Source: Candidatus Rubrivivax defluviihabitans
GTDB lineage: Bacteria > Pseudomonadota > Gammaproteobacteria > Burkholderiales > Burkholderiaceae_C
Assembly: GCA_016709385.1 (NCBI GenBank)
Contig: JADJMW010000011.1
Location: forward strand, 124,001 to 188,000
Length of the DNA stretch: 64,000 bases
Reading direction: 5' to 3'
Shown here: in pieces, positions 63,160-64,000 of the stretch
Numbering within the stretch: position 1 is the first letter of the stretch
Layout: every line of letters starts with the position of its first letter
Program-made: the position numbers and the translations under genes
The notes under the pieces: generated by a model
What the model was told of the DNA's origin: nothing
The model's input: only the letters and a program-made list of their open reading frames with translations
Database searches by the model: none

Positions 63160-63806
<647 letters not shown>

Positions 63807-63810
<4 letters not shown>

Positions 63811-64000
63811 GATCTGAACAGCCTCGAATACTGGGTTTCGTGTTGCGCCGAGAGGATGGCGAGCCTGGGTGTGAAGGCCTGCCGCTCGCCGTCGGGCAGC
63901 GCGGCCGCGGCGTCGGCCGCCGCGGGGATGGCCGCTGCCAGCCGGGCCAGCAGGCGCTGCGCCGCGGCCTGGCCCAGCGGCACCGTCTTCATGGCCGCCT
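63807..64000 (-). CDS. ureF: Urease accessory protein UreF, C-terminal end (5' end outside window)
   Basis: The last 64 residues or so of UreF, open to the window edge. The tail 'LAILSAQHETQYSRLFRS' is the conserved UreF C-terminus that contacts UreG, and 'VPLGQAAAQRLLARL' is the preceding helix pair. UreF forms the UreDFG nickel-loading complex. The ATG at 63992 is internal. Translationally coupled to ureG by ATGA. Confidence 0.9.

Overview
The window is high-GC, densely packed chromosomal DNA from a betaproteobacterium, most likely order Burkholderiales in the Leptothrix/Rubrivivax/Methylibium neighbourhood. The grounds are the gene orders rpmF-plsX-fabH-fabD-fabG-acpP-fabF, rpoE-rseA-rseB-mucD and lepA-lepB-rnc-era-recO-pdxJ-acpS-nagZ, together with the protein sequences. 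The genus is an inference; no 16S gene or other marker is present.

Region 1 (1-9.4 kb) is a type I secretion locus. After the end of a methyltransferase regulatory-domain protein and two unknown genes comes a chain of six genes, each overlapping the next by four bases (ATGA): a protein resembling only the N-terminal half of TnpB transposon nucleases, two consecutive PrtD-type ABC transporters, an HlyD-type adaptor, a TolC-type outer-membrane channel and an exported cyclophilin. A 13-bp perfect inverted repeat covers the start codon of the TnpB-like gene. No RTX-type substrate gene is visible.

Region 2 (9.4-31.8 kb) is a surface polysaccharide (O-antigen or exopolysaccharide) locus. It holds a Wzx-type flippase, an EpsG/Wzy-like protein, several glycosyltransferases, an asparagine-synthase-like amidotransferase, enzymes for a dTDP-3-acetamido-3,6-dideoxyhexose (WxcM/FdtA-FdtC fusion plus FdtB-type aminotransferase), a methyltransferase, a radical SAM protein, an AT-rich bifunctional acetyltransferase, Wzz- and Wza-type chain-length and export proteins and a WecA-type initiating transferase. 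The region is scarred: a decayed aminotransferase tail, a truncated GT2 pseudogene with an in-frame stop, a decayed second copy of a group 1/4 glycosyltransferase, an IS21-end-like relic and long gaps without genes.

Region 3 (31.8-45.7 kb) is housekeeping: RhlE-type helicase, an RsmI-related methylase, Maf, YceD, L32, the fatty acid synthesis operon, then the sigma-E envelope stress operon ending in MucD and a strong terminator.

Region 4 (45.7-54.2 kb) begins with a leader that may encode a short two-hairpin RNA, then carries the lepA-to-nagZ operon. Region 5 (54.2-64 kb) has RNase E, split by an apparent frameshift and preceded by a leader of about 600 nt, then a divergent rluC operon (HAD phosphatase, Rieske protein, SppA-like protease, phosphatidylserine decarboxylase, EamA transporter), a BON-LysM protein and the ureG/ureF end of a urease cluster.
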